A DNA stretch of 64,000 nt from Moniliophthora roreri (GCA_001466705.2 LATX02000133.1:806001-870000), one strand, 5' to 3'; counted from the first letter of the stretch, positions 34,591-47,883 are shown. Notes: generated by a model from the letters alone, not told the origin. Translations and numbers: made by a program.

Positions 34591-36978
34591 AACCTGAAAG
34601 AATTCTTAGTATTGTAGAAGGGCTATGATCTGTCCCATAATCAGTGGAAGAAAAAGGTCAAAATAGTAAACTGCCTAGACCTCTACTTGAACTATATAAG
34701 AAAGCACAAGCTGAAAGCCTGACAGCCATCATTACTCCAGCATGTCTTCTCAACCTTAAACAACTGCTCTTCCTCACTGCCTTAACAAAGACAACCTGTG
34801 CCTTGCAAACCCCATCTCTGTACATGCAATTCCTATTTCCTCCTTTTATAACCCATCCTTAATGATGATCCCAACAACAATTGATAATCAACTTGATATC
34901 TGGATTCCACCAACTCTCAATGTCAAAGGCCCAATGCATGTGAAGTGCTGTGCTATTATACACTAAAATCAGCAAATAGAATACTAGTTGGGATTATCAG
35001 ATGCCATCATCCCAATGTTGTTGACGAATTCATTGATTATTACATATGCAAGGAGTGTTATAGTCTGTCATTGTTGATATGCATAACTTTTACTATTTTA
35101 TTTCACATGCAAATAGAGAATATTTTGCACTTTTATGGTTGAAAATGAAATATATAAGGGAATTGAGGACTAGTGTGAGCCCTGAGCAGCTAGTTAAAGT
35201 GAGTAGTAGAGAAGAATACAAAATATTAGCAGAGTAATAGTTGACAGTAGGCCATACAAGGGTACCTAACTACTGCTAGTATGAAAATAAACAGTGAATC
35301 TGAACACAAAGGAGCATTCTGAAAACTGTAGAGAACCACACCACATTATACCTCTCTATTAAAAGCATACCAAAGGGAATATTTTTACTTTTAACAATAT
35401 TTTCAATATATGCCCAATTGGAAGGAAGAATAAAAGCCTTCAAGAATACACAAACAAGAATATTATTGAGAAACAGATATGAAACAGAGAATGACAAATT
35501 ATTGGTGGAGGATACTCAAGATACCAATATCAAATTAGAGGAATGAAATAGACAATTGATTACTAGAAGGGTGCCTGTATTATGGAAAAACAGAAGACAA
35601 AGTTGTGTGACAAGAGACCAGTACAGCTGAGGTTACACATACACTTTAAACATGGAAATGGAGGCATATTATGTGTCTACAGAGCAGATGATAGAGGACA
35701 GAGGAGGAAGGAACTATGTGGAGTAGCATGGAAGTATAATATTTGCAAACAGAGTTGGAAGGAGAGCTGTTTGACAGAGAAAATTACAAATAATTAGCAT
35801 CAGGAGACTGTGCAATTGTCCTGGAAAAAAATAAAAGAGTTTATAGCTATAAAGCCTGACTACAATTGGACACTGTGACAGAGAAATTACCAAACACAGT
35901 TTATATAATATTTAGTGCCTGACTCAGTTTTATTTTATTTTGTGACAAATATATTAGATTATTTATGTTGTAGAGTATATAAAAGGATGTGTTTTGTAAG
36001 TGGAAGGCAGAAGAGATACTGCCTGCCAATTACCAGAGTGTATAAGGTTGTTGTTCAGGTAGAAGAGCTACTGGCAATCAGTATTTTTCAACCACTTCAG
36101 GCTCTAGCTTATTTAGTTGTACAAGAGGCACAGGCTAGTTGAGACCTGAAATTGTATTCCAAACCAGAGATCTAAATAAAAGCTAGGAAGAGCTTAGTTT
36201 TTAATGCAAGAGGTGTGTTTTCTGATAAGAGAAACATTGTATCAGTCTACTAAGAGGGTAGCTGACATGCATCAGTATAGTCTGGTATTTTAACATGAAT
36301 CAGAGAGAGTTTCAGGCTAGCAGTGTCTAAAAGATTTGTCCCCTTGAGAATTATTGCAGAACATAGCTAAGAGGGCTATATTTAGGTACAAGAGGTATCT
36401 TTGTTCTCACTTAGAAGAAGTTTGTTCTTTGGGCAGTTTCTGGTTGAACTCTATACCAGTTTTGCTTTTGAAGTAATTAATAAACTACATACTTAAGAAA
36501 ATATTTACAAAAATGAACACCAATCTCAATCTGAGAAGTTGTTTTAAAGGCATTCATCTCTGAGCTACTGAGTGAGATGCTGAGAATTACTCTTAACATT
36601 GCAGTAACAGTGAACCACACTGGACCAGCTCACAAAACAAAACTGAGAATCAAGAACTTATATATATACTTTTTTCAGAGTATTTTGGCACCACAGGCCT
36701 AGTGTTTTTATAGTAGAGGCATAGGTTTTTGAGCATCTTTATCATTTCTGTAGGATGGATGTTGCTTAACAATGGAAGCTTGATAGCCCAGAACCACTAA
36801 AAGCTGAAGAAAGTGTTGTCTTGAAGGAAACACTGTTTTGAGAGCCACCAGGGTCTGCCTTTGATGGAGACCTCTGGGAACCAGACTGGTAGAAGGAAGC
36901 TGCTAAATGGAACAGGTGGCTCAACAAAGGCAGATTGTAGACTTCAAGAATGGAATCTTGAATGTAAGAAGAGGCTAA

Positions 36979-37402
36979 TGTTACAACTCTCTGGACTCCA
37001 AGAATGTACTATGGTTCTTTTTCCCATAATAACACCTGCTGACACTCTTTTTTCTAACCTCATGATCTCTTATAGTTGCCTGACCTGACTTCTTCTTTTT
37101 CTACAATATTCCATTTCATACTTTCTATCAACCCTTTCCATACTTCAGTTAGAAAACCCTTTTATCATTTCCATTAATTTCCAAGAGTACAAATGCATAG
37201 ATACAAGTCATGTATTTAAACAGACAGAGTTAAGGTTGAGCTTCTCAGCTTGACCTGATTTAATCTATACTTATGTCTAGCAACAACAGTTGGAACTCTG
37301 AACCTCAGAAGCCTCTGAGCAAACTAAAACTTGACTTTGGACTCTGCATCACTAAGCCTTGTGGTGCTGAGGTGTTGACATTGCTGCACAAGTAATGTAA
37401 CA
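36979..37402 (+). repeat. 3' LTR of the nested retrotransposon
   Basis: 424 bp, same length as the 5' LTR, starts TGTTACAACTC and ends GTAACA. Followed by CTGCC (37403-37407), the right target-site duplication. Confidence 0.9.
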
Positions 37403-37890
37403 CTGCCTTCAGAAAGCCACTAAAACTTTCTGATACAAAGTCTTCTCTTGACTTGAAAACAACTATTTGCTAAAGTGCAGAACAAATATCTGTCTTTGCT
37501 GCCACTATCAAGTTTGGTCTATAGCCTTATATCTCAACTAGGTCTACTCTGAGTCCCTAGAGCCTGACATAAGGAGGAAAATCTGATCAAATGTGATTTC
37601 TCTACACAAACAATAGCCACATACAAATCATATAGTAGTGGAGCAGATTCCTCTTGCTCCCACCTACAAAATGGCTGTCCTTATATACTGCTGGAAACAA
37701 ATATTTACAATAAAATTATAATAATAGGTATATATCATACTGGTTACAGAAAAAATCACAAAATAAACATATATAAGTTCAGCCCCTTGTCACAATAGTA
37801 ATCCCATACCATATATAGGCATGGAGGTCACCAATAAATACAATCTTGAGTATTGGAAGCATGACTTGAGCTAGGCTCTCTGTGCAGTAT

Positions 37891-39472
37891 ATAGGTATCT
37901 AGGTTCGGAATCCATTGCTACTGCATAGAAGCTCCTTGTCCTGTCTTTCAATATTCAGAAATACTCTCAACTTCCATATGAATCATCAACTATTTCCTTG
38001 TTTTGTTAGTCCTATCTGACTGACTCATTCCTATCTCTCATGGTTCTTGTCTTATCCATCTGTTCTATCTGATATCTGTCTTATTACTTTCCTCCTATTT
38101 TGAAGTGATCATTGTATCATCATCCCAGAATGCAGAGTGATCATATACTTGAGCTAATATTTCATTGTATATCTGATTTAGATATTATTGTATCTTTTCT
38201 CTTAGTATATCATAGGTATCATCCTGAGCTTGAATGAGCTCTCTGAGAGTAAATGAAAGTTGTTTTAAAAGTAAAAATATCCTCTTGATACACTATATAT
38301 ATGTTCAACTATTGATGTGTCTTCTTTCAAACAACACTATATAGAGGTCCCTACAAGTTTCAGAAAGCTTGATGCACAGCATTGAGAGTCTATAAGTGAC
38401 TTGGTACCCATGTGGGGTGTACTATAAGTATAATTAACTTATAGCTTGATGCCATCAAGCATATATAGGTTTTGACTGACTACTCAGGCTCATATCAGTC
38501 CTTCTATTTCTATATTTAATATAATTTCAACTGTTTAAATATGTCCAATTGGTGTTTATATGTGTAGAATTTTAAAGGTTTATAAAATTGGCATATTACT
38601 GGATTGTGACACTCTTCATTCTAAGACTCTATTCAAATTCTTGGTAAGTCCACCTATTGAAATTCTGTATTGGCACTTGAGTTGGTGTACTGAGAATGTC
38701 ATTGTCAGCAGGTGTTGGCTGAAAATGCTGTGTGATGGGTGGTGTGGGCAAAGAATAGGTTTGTTGAGATGGAGTATGGAAGTTCTGGTCACAGTGAGTG
38801 CTAGTGAGCTGCTGAAGTGATGTCCTCACAGGAGAATACTGCTGGGGAATGTTGTTAGAATACAGTTCTGCTGTAAGGTGGAGAGATAACTATGTGCACT
38901 CTAGTACAAATGACTGTTTTGCAGTATTTCAAATGACACATCTGGTTGTGCTTTTAATTGCACACTATAAAGAATTGCATCAACACCTGCTTGCAACATC
39001 TAGCCCTTGTTTCTTAAGGTAGAGGTGAACTAGGACAAGAGTTTGCCTTGGCCAGCCATTATGCCAGATTTGGTATCATTCTGACTAGCTGCTTGCTTAA
39101 CTAGTCTTGAATGCCAGACTGATGATACAACCTGATGATTACAAGTGATATGGTTGTATGTAGTCTGGTACTTTCCTTAGTGGGTGCATGGCTCTAGATT
39201 TTGATTCCCATAGATAGAGAATACTCCCATGGTTTTTGCCTCTATTCTGCCCCTCAGATATCTGATCTCTGCAATTTACCATATACATTTGAGCAATCTA
39301 TCCTCATTTACAGCCAGATTTTATCATATCTTCATTTAATATGCCTAAACATGCAAATAACACACTAAGACTCCATTAGAATCAGTTGCTCAATACAATG
39401 TTCAATAACTAGTTTGAGAGTGTCTCTTCTAGCAGAGTTGGTCTAATTAAGATGAGAAGACATAATAGAGGT
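37891..39472 (+). repeat. 1,582-bp segment, copy 1 of an exact duplication ending at an N
   Basis: Every block I compared is identical to 39474-41055 (offset 1,583), including two short open frames. It ends at the base before the N at 39473. Other repeats in the island have diverged, so exact identity here points to an assembly overlap. Confidence 0.9.
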
Positions 39473-39473
39473 N
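39473..39473. other. Single N: scaffold join
   Basis: The only ambiguous base in the window, exactly between two identical 1,582-bp copies. A one-base N is the usual placeholder when an assembler estimates a zero or negative gap. Confidence 0.9.
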
Positions 39474-41055
39474 ATAGGTATCTAGGTTCGGAATCCATTG
39501 CTACTGCATAGAAGCTCCTTGTCCTGTCTTTCAATATTCAGAAATACTCTCAACTTCCATATGAATCATCAACTATTTCCTTGTTTTGTTAGTCCTATCT
39601 GACTGACTCATTCCTATCTCTCATGGTTCTTGTCTTATCCATCTGTTCTATCTGATATCTGTCTTATTACTTTCCTCCTATTTTGAAGTGATCATTGTAT
39701 CATCATCCCAGAATGCAGAGTGATCATATACTTGAGCTAATATTTCATTGTATATCTGATTTAGATATTATTGTATCTTTTCTCTTAGTATATCATAGGT
39801 ATCATCCTGAGCTTGAATGAGCTCTCTGAGAGTAAATGAAAGTTGTTTTAAAAGTAAAAATATCCTCTTGATACACTATATATATGTTCAACTATTGATG
39901 TGTCTTCTTTCAAACAACACTATATAGAGGTCCCTACAAGTTTCAGAAAGCTTGATGCACAGCATTGAGAGTCTATAAGTGACTTGGTACCCATGTGGGG
40001 TGTACTATAAGTATAATTAACTTATAGCTTGATGCCATCAAGCATATATAGGTTTTGACTGACTACTCAGGCTCATATCAGTCCTTCTATTTCTATATTT
40101 AATATAATTTCAACTGTTTAAATATGTCCAATTGGTGTTTATATGTGTAGAATTTTAAAGGTTTATAAAATTGGCATATTACTGGATTGTGACACTCTTC
40201 ATTCTAAGACTCTATTCAAATTCTTGGTAAGTCCACCTATTGAAATTCTGTATTGGCACTTGAGTTGGTGTACTGAGAATGTCATTGTCAGCAGGTGTTG
40301 GCTGAAAATGCTGTGTGATGGGTGGTGTGGGCAAAGAATAGGTTTGTTGAGATGGAGTATGGAAGTTCTGGTCACAGTGAGTGCTAGTGAGCTGCTGAAG
40401 TGATGTCCTCACAGGAGAATACTGCTGGGGAATGTTGTTAGAATACAGTTCTGCTGTAAGGTGGAGAGATAACTATGTGCACTCTAGTACAAATGACTGT
40501 TTTGCAGTATTTCAAATGACACATCTGGTTGTGCTTTTAATTGCACACTATAAAGAATTGCATCAACACCTGCTTGCAACATCTAGCCCTTGTTTCTTAA
40601 GGTAGAGGTGAACTAGGACAAGAGTTTGCCTTGGCCAGCCATTATGCCAGATTTGGTATCATTCTGACTAGCTGCTTGCTTAACTAGTCTTGAATGCCAG
40701 ACTGATGATACAACCTGATGATTACAAGTGATATGGTTGTATGTAGTCTGGTACTTTCCTTAGTGGGTGCATGGCTCTAGATTTTGATTCCCATAGATAG
40801 AGAATACTCCCATGGTTTTTGCCTCTATTCTGCCCCTCAGATATCTGATCTCTGCAATTTACCATATACATTTGAGCAATCTATCCTCATTTACAGCCAG
40901 ATTTTATCATATCTTCATTTAATATGCCTAAACATGCAAATAACACACTAAGACTCCATTAGAATCAGTTGCTCAATACAATGTTCAATAACTAGTTTGA
41001 GAGTGTCTCTTCTAGCAGAGTTGGTCTAATTAAGATGAGAAGACATAATAGAGGT
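39474..41055 (+). repeat. 1,582-bp segment, copy 2 of the exact duplication
   Basis: Begins ataggtatctaggttcgg, as at 37891, and ends cataatagaggt, as at 39472, after which unique sequence (ataaatttgc) follows. Most likely the same genomic DNA as copy 1, read from the next contig. Confidence 0.9.
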
Positions 41056-41306
41056 ATAAATTTGCTTATTTGAGGGTATATAGTATTGGCATTAGAATAT
41101 TATGATTTGGGAGCAAGAGACATGACATGGTGCCTGCAAAATTTTAGCTGGGGAGCTGTAGGAAAATTCTCATGTGTGAGAACTAAATTCTAGTGCTGCA
41201 CACCCAGCAAAGAAAAAATCAGACTATTGCTTAACAGCACACATCACAAAATAAAAATCACAGTTGAGTACTACTTCTATTTTGCCATCTTCTCACCAGT
41301 TTTGCT

Positions 41307-41510
41307 GTAACACATTATCATAAAGGTGGTCCTGTTAGGGCACTACCTAGTATAAGACATAACCTTAGAGGCCTGTTAAAGTGATAGAGCATGAGCAGGT
41401 AGAGTTCAATAGCAAAATATAAGATAAAATTACAGCAACATGGCATGATATGTGCAGCCATACTCTGGGTATGGGATTAAGAAATGATAATAGGTCAGTA
41501 AAACCAATGT
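41307..41510 (+). repeat. Repeat A, uninterrupted copy
   Basis: Begins gtaacacattatcataaagg and continues through cactacctagtataagac to aagaaatgataatagg. The other copy (47236-47280 plus 48929-49105) is split by two insertions, so this copy shows the empty site CCTAGTATA. Confidence 0.85.
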
Positions 41511-41939
41511 TAAGTAGGTTATAAGAAACCCACAGTATATAAGAAATAAGTGCATAGCTGGGTGAGAATGAGGTGAATTGAAGTGAAGCTTAACAGAATT
41601 GGTCATGTAGTTGTGGAAATGGGTAATTATAGTAGAAAACAAGCAAAATAGACAATTATAAGCAAAATGGATGATCATTCATTTCCACTTATGATCTTCC
41701 ATGATCACTAGTTGGGGTCTGTTTTCTGCCATTATCAAGGCCAAAATGGATGGTAATGTATTTTAATCATAATACTCTATTTTGGCTTATTATTCTACAT
41801 GCTCATTAGGTGTTTGATTTGCTGATGTCATCCTTCACAACCTTCACTGCTTTAACAAATTCCCAATCCAGTTTATAGTGTGTGGTGTCTGAATTCATGC
41901 TTTATAGACCCATTTCCACCAGGTTTTGAGTTGTTAATT

Positions 41940-43616
41940 TGTCTAAGATAAGACTAGTGGAAAACTACCCAAAAGATAACCTCCAAAAGTCTAACTCAGG
42001 TTGTTTTGCAAGTGTGAATCAATGTAATCAGAGTTGCCACACTTAGAATGCCAACAAAACTCTTAGCTAGATTGATTTTCTCTTATTGAAGCAATCTACT
42101 CCAAAGTGTTCACCTCCAGAGGAGTATATATGGGTTTAAAAAGAGTTTATATCCAAACACACAAACACACACACAAGAACACAGTGCACAAAACACAAAA
42201 CACAAGAGCTACAGTCCCACCAAAAGACTCAGTAGCCAATATAGTCTGACTCTATGGAGTTCAAGACTTCTTTAAGATAACTACAGTACACAGTGTACTG
42301 GAAAAGGTCCTAGACCAGTTTCTACAAAGAGCTTAATCACAGGCCCAATTTCTTTGTTAAGACTCTAAGTGTGTCACAACCTGATACCCAACACAGGCCA
42401 CACTCTAAAAGCCACCAGAACTTTTAGTGTAAAGTTATCTCTTAGAAAAGTGCTACAAGGCACTCAAGATGTTATTTCTTGTCTCTTATGACACAAGTTT
42501 GTTATCAGATTTCTATCTCTCTGGAGTCACTCAGAACCAATCTTCAGGGCCTGAAGTAAGGAAGCAAAACTGGAATGGCACACACAATTATACACCAAAC
42601 AAACTCATCATGTATTCACAATCAGAGGGGGCAGAGTTACTTGAGTATATATGAATATCTAGCTGTCCTTATATACAATCCACAGAATATATCTACAGAA
42701 AATTAGAAACAATGTCTGATAATTCAAGAAATAATAAACAAGTGACTGAGATGCTAAAGGAAAGAATATTCAGATGTCATAGAGTCTGGCCACTAGAGTA
42801 TCCAACCATATCTGTATGGGTATCTACATCTCCAGGTGTTCTGGACTCTATAATTTGTATTTTCGCTTTCTAGCATCTGCACATTAACAGAGGCCTAGAT
42901 GCCAAAGTTCTCAAGGTCAGAACACACTGTTACTGTTCCTATCTCCTTTGATAATGCATACTTGGTCTTAGTTAGGACTCCTTATGCATTAGATATTCTT
43001 TGTATGTCTTGTTGTGTCTGTCTATTAAGTCACTTCAGTCCTAAGAAAGTAGTCTTCTAGCTTCTGAGGTTACTTCATACTTAATTATGTTATTTCATAT
43101 GTTTTCACTGCCTCTGAACTCTTTCTTAAGAGATTGTCTGCTTTGACTTTGATCTGTATATTGACTTCAGAGGATAATTGTTCTTTGATTATTCCTGTTC
43201 TAAGTTGTCTTTCTGTTTTAATGTTTCTTTTGAGTACCTCTGTACTATCTGACTGCATGTTGCACTTTGCAGATGTCATAGAAAGTTAAAATAAGACCCT
43301 ATTAATAGCACTTTGAGAGCTTGGTTAACTAGCCAATGCATTCATTGTGCTCTAGTTAGGTTCTCTATAGGTTTCAGGAGTAATCTGCTTTGGATCTGAT
43401 ACATAGATAAGTCAGAAAGTACAGCTTAGAGACCTCTGTATAGCATGTCATATAGCTCTTTATACTTCCCAATGCACTATAGCTTCTCTAAGGCAATGAC
43501 TAGCAGACTGGGCTCACTCTAGTCCTTATTACCTATTATCTTGTGTCATATTAAAGTGTTCTGATTCAAAAGTAATGTAAAATGAATAAAATTGGGTCTT
43601 TTCTAGGTTTGCCATA
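41940..43616 (+). repeat. Large direct repeat, copy 2 (about 1.68 kb)
   Basis: Partner of 30784-32515, same orientation, with many transitions and one deletion of about 65 bases. The distance between copies shortens by 1,583 bp if the assembly overlap is collapsed. Confidence 0.75.
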
Positions 43617-46600
43617 TTATCATTAAGTGGGCCTCCAAATAGATCAGATAGATCCCCAACCACATGACACTCTCACTAAACCCAGTCCCAGGAAAAAGTT
43701 GATTGGTGCATTTGAGTCCCAAACTCTTTGGACAGCCTCTCTTTGGCTTGATCACTATAATTTTCCAGCCTCAAAGTCTTATTCCCAAGTTCTCTTCCTC
43801 AGCACCTTTCTCTGAGAATGTAATATAGTCATATCTAGTGTATTCAAGTGCAATCTAGTGTAATAATACAGTGAAAAATTCCTGCTACTGCTAAGTAGAG
43901 GGTTTATAGCAGGATTTTCACTCTCTCAATTTGCATGAAAAAACCCATATTATGTGCTTTCATGTGCTGGTCATGCCTTGTTCTGAAGCCTTCTCACCCT
44001 GACAGCAGTTGCACAATGACCATGATTCATACCTGTTTCATACTGCTATGCTCCTATATGAAGCCTTCTATTTGTATTTAAGCCTTGTAATTGTTTTTGC
44101 ACTGTACACTTCTGATGGATTCTCCCTCTGTCTACAGCAAAGTCGTTGTTGCAGCCCAACTTCACAAAACCTGATGGTAGCATGATGTCCTTCTCTAGTG
44201 CCACTTACATGGTTTCAGTTACTGTATGCCGGATATCTCATACTGTTCCTATTACCTTCCAGTTGGATCCAACGATCCCGACTCATGTAGACACAATCTT
44301 TGGTACTGACTATATCAGTCTACAATAGCACTCTTTAACAGTTCAGCCATATCTACCTCTGCTTCCAAAGGCTCAAATGTTACATATTCTCATCAAGAGT
44401 GTATGAAGAACTGGAACACCACTTACTTGACATTGGCATAGTGCCTGAAGCATAGTAAGACTTACCTCATATATTTTTCTGTTAATATCTAACAAAAAGC
44501 ATAAAGTCCAGATGAATATCTTATGATTTTTGTGGATTCATTGGACTGGGAGACATCAAGACTGATCCATCCCCTTGATTTTCTCAATGTGCACATTTGC
44601 GATACACTTCTATCCAGTATTAAATACACAGGTCCTGTCGCTCTCTCTGAGTTGCCATCTGCACATGTGTTATTTTTGCTACAAGAGCACCTTGAGTTCC
44701 TACTAAACTAGCTGCATTCAAATAAGTGGCCTCAAGTAAGTGTCTTTTCCATTTTTCATACTATTAAATTTCATATGTCTGTAGGTGGAGTTCATCATCA
44801 CCTGTGAAGGCAATGGCATCTGGACAATGGCAAAGTTCAGGGGACATTGTGAAATTTACTCGGCATTCCACAATTGTTATGATACTGATAGTATAGTAGC
44901 TCATATGGACCTTTGGTGAATTCACTGTCAACTGGAATATGTAGATTAATAACATCTTTTCCTAATCTCTTGCAGACAGAATGTAATAGGTTGTGATTTA
45001 ATACTTAGACTAAAGTCCTCTAATGGCACAAATTTCAAGCAGGAGCAGGCTGTGCCACTTGCCAGCTACAAACATTATCATATAATGTGTATATTGTTGA
45101 AACAGTCTGAAGTCATCACATGATCTTTATGTGACCATGAGCAGATATTTGCAACTGTGGATCTCAAGATCTACAGAGCAGTTCAACTCAATCTGAGTCA
45201 TCCTCAAAGACAATAAAGAAACTATTCTTAGAACAATAAGATTAGTATTCTTAGATCCTACTGTCCTAGACAATAAGGATAATTATAGTCCACAGTTGCC
45301 AGAGTCAAATCAACTCAGATTGACTCAGGAAAGGCAGTGCTCTCCCTACTTATTGTCCTAGTCATTCTGAACAATAACATTCTATACTTAGATACTTATT
45401 GTGCTTGCTATTCTCACTCTCATTGGTAGAACTAGTTGTTTACAGAACAAACATTAGAATAGTATAAGAGCAGACCTGTATAAGGCTTAGCTCCTCAGTT
45501 CCTCTCCTTTCTGTACTAGCTACAGTACACAAGTGAATCTACTCACTTACTTGCACATCATCTCAAGCAACAAGCAAGTCTTATAGGGTCAATACTCCAT
45601 ATTAACAATGTGAGTTGAAGACACATCTACCACTGCCAAGTGCAATGCTGCTGGTAACAACAAAGAGCTTTGCTCACTGTCTTGCCTCATATGCACCCAT
45701 CTATCTTCAACATATATTGCTGCTCATTTACTTGCTTAGGCCAGATCGAAATCAGACAACTCAATTTTAACCTCCTTATCCTCAAAAATATAGTGAGATT
45801 GAGTCCATTCTAGCAGCATATTTGGCTCAATTGACTTTTTCCTGGGCTTGGGTTCTGGAACTATCAGATGTCTTATTCACAAACATGGTGAACATGGTTG
45901 TTTCAGTCCAGCAGTTCAGTGGCTTCCATACAGGTATCCCATTCCAACAAGATCTAGAATATAGGCTGATGTTTCCAGCAGTTTCACATATCATGAATGT
46001 GGATTTAAAATACAATTCACAATGTAGCAGCACATAACTAATTTATCTGGAATTGAGAAGATAATTATGATCTCTGTCTGGTTTTTCTTTACAGATTCCT
46101 AGTGTACTGCATTTAATCATATATTGTGTATATAATGCAATGTACCTGGGCAGGGGCACAGTATACTGCTTTATATGGCTGTTTGTACCTGCTGTGGTTC
46201 AAACTATGGACCTCTGGAGACCTAAGAGTAAGCATAGGCCAGTGTTACTTCACAGAAGGGAAGCACTACTGCTAATCTAGACAGGCATGTACCTGATACT
46301 CATTACTCATCAACTATATACTATCACTATCCACTTCTTGTATACCATCCAGATTGCTCTGGCCAGCTCCCCATCTGCAGTCTCCAAACTGGGACCCACT
46401 ATTGAGCACTGTGCAGTCAGGAACATGGCTATGAGTGTCTTTGATGGGAGAGACAATGACACTGATGAAGCATCTTAGGACATGCCAATCTCTCTACAGA
46501 AATAGTGCCCAGCAAATCCTTTACTAACAGGTCATTTTCATGTAAATGTGGCACTTGTGGCAAGGTGTTTACAAGGAATGAATCAATAACAGATTCAACC

Positions 46601-46960
46601 TGGGCTTGCCAATATTGTTATAAGAATAGTTGAATATCCTGAAGGTGACTCCATGAGTGAGCTGAATCTGGAAAGCATCTCATCTCATTGCCTGTGGGTA
46701 GTACAGGTTAACAGACTGCAGACAATGATTGCAGGAGGCAGCATCAGTGGAGAGATGCAGAATTATGCACAGCACTGTCTCTCATGGTTGATGACAGTCA
46801 CTCCAGAGCTGTTACACTTTCACTCATGCTTGAGTGCTGAAATAGATGCTGATGCAGTGAGCAGTAGGAGATTCAAGTGCATACATGCTGTCAAGAAACT
46901 GATACAGTATACAGCAATCACTCAGGTGTGCAAGGTGGTTCTGCAATGAAGGAACAGAGA
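43617..46960 (+). other. Decayed coding-like remnants, family unknown
   Basis: CpG-poor DNA with several short plus-strand open stretches, for example LQPNFTKPDGSMMSFSSATY (44146-44328), EFIITCEGNGIWTMAKFRGH (near 44790) and a 98-codon stretch from 46653 (SWLMTVTPELLHFHSCLS). Composition suggests an old protein-coding gene or transposon interior, cut by the solo LTR at 45095-45712. I could not assign a family and found no transposase or polymerase signature. Confidence 0.35.
45095..45712 (-). mobile_element. Solo LTR, minus orientation, TSD TATAT
   Basis: On the plus strand it starts TGTTGAAAC and ends ATCTTCAACA. The 5 bases before (45090-45094) and after (45713-45717) are both TATAT. It is the reverse complement of the LTR at 47281-47875, with shared blocks such as gtgagttgaagacaca. 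No internal element region is attached, so it is a solo LTR left by LTR-LTR recombination. Confidence 0.85.
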
Positions 46961-47235
46961 ACAAGTTGTATATTATTTACATTTGTAACAAGTTGCTTTT
47001 GAGGCTTCCCATTTGAATTCATACTCAACTGCATCCTATAGGTGCAGGCTTGATATCCCAAGTGTGTAGATGGGCTGTTCTTGCTGCTCATCACCTTGAA
47101 CATTGTCCATCATGGTGGTCTTGTCCAAGTTTGGTCTGTGGTAAACTTGAAGTGAAGAAGGTCATGTTCAGAATAAGATTTAGGTTTGGGTCATCAGCCA
47201 CATTCCCTATTGAACTACCTGAATGCTCAAAAAAG

Positions 47236-47280
47236 TGTAACATGTTATCACAAAGGCAGTCCTGTTAGGGCACCACCTAG
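47236..47280 (+). repeat. Repeat A, split copy, left part
   Basis: gtaacatgttatcacaaagg through caccacctag matches 41307-41350. The rest of the copy continues at 48929 after two nested insertions. Confidence 0.8.
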
Positions 47281-47875
47281 TGTCGAAGATATGTGGGGCG
47301 ATGACCAAGGGTACTAGACCCTAGGCAAGGCCAGCAGCATAGCAGCACAGTGGTATGTGTCTTCAACTCACATTTGTAATACAGGGCAACACCCTGTAAG
47401 ACTTGTATGACACTTGAGGTGTAGAGTTGAGTAGATTACTTGAGGTACTGTAGCTAGTACAGAAAGGAGAGGAACTTGGGAGTCTGAGGTCTCTTGCCCC
47501 ATACAGGTCTGCTTTTATACTATTCTAGTGTTTGTCCAGTAAACATGTAGTTCTACCAATGAGTGTGGAGAATAGTAAGCACAATAACTATCTAATAATA
47601 GTCTATTGTTCTCTAGAATGACTCTGACAATAGAGGGAGATGTGCAGCTTCCATTTGAGTCAATCTGAGTTGTACTGACTCTGGCATTGCTGCATACTGT
47701 GGGTTTAATCACCACTAGACAATAGGATCTAAAGATAGTATTCTTATTGTCCTAAGAATAACTTTCTTATTGTCTTTGAAGATGAATCTGAACGAGTCAG
47801 ACTTGAGATCCACAGTCACAGATATTCCCTTGTGGTCATGTGATAGTCATGTGATGACTTCACTCCACTTCAACA
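47281..47875 (+). mobile_element. Solo LTR, plus orientation, TSD CCTAG
   Basis: 595 bp, starting TGTCGAAG and ending CTTCAACA (7 of 8 bases inverted). Flanked by CCTAG at 47276-47280 and 47876-47880. The uninterrupted Repeat A at 41345 shows one CCTAG at this position, confirming the duplication. Same family as the inverted solo LTR at 45095. Confidence 0.88.
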
Positions 47876-47883
47876 CCTAGTAT

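Larger units (their letters stand above)
32993..37402 (+). mobile_element. LTR retrotransposon, complete ends, degenerate interior
   Basis: The element is 4,410 bp with two 424-bp direct LTRs (32993-33416 and 36979-37402). They begin TGTTAC; the 3' LTR ends GTAACA, a perfect inverted pair, and the 5' LTR ends ATAGCA. CTGCC flanks both sides as a 5-bp target-site duplication. A purine stretch (aagaagagg) precedes the 3' LTR. The interior holds a Ty3/Gypsy-like gag remnant, but I could not find reverse transcriptase, RNase H or integrase motifs in 34600-36978, so it is either strongly decayed or was non-autonomous. The LTRs differ mainly by transitions. It is inserted into an older repeat. Confidence 0.9.

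Noticed and set aside
38560..40412. Short open frames at 38560/40143 (plus) and 38629/40212 (minus) as genes
   Set aside because: They are the same sequence twice because of the probable assembly overlap, lie in CpG-poor repeat DNA and have no domain.
30779..43619. Outer element as a proven LTR retrotransposon
   Set aside because: The 1.7-kb repeats do not clearly end in TG..CA and the flanks (cccag against tcatt) are not a duplication.
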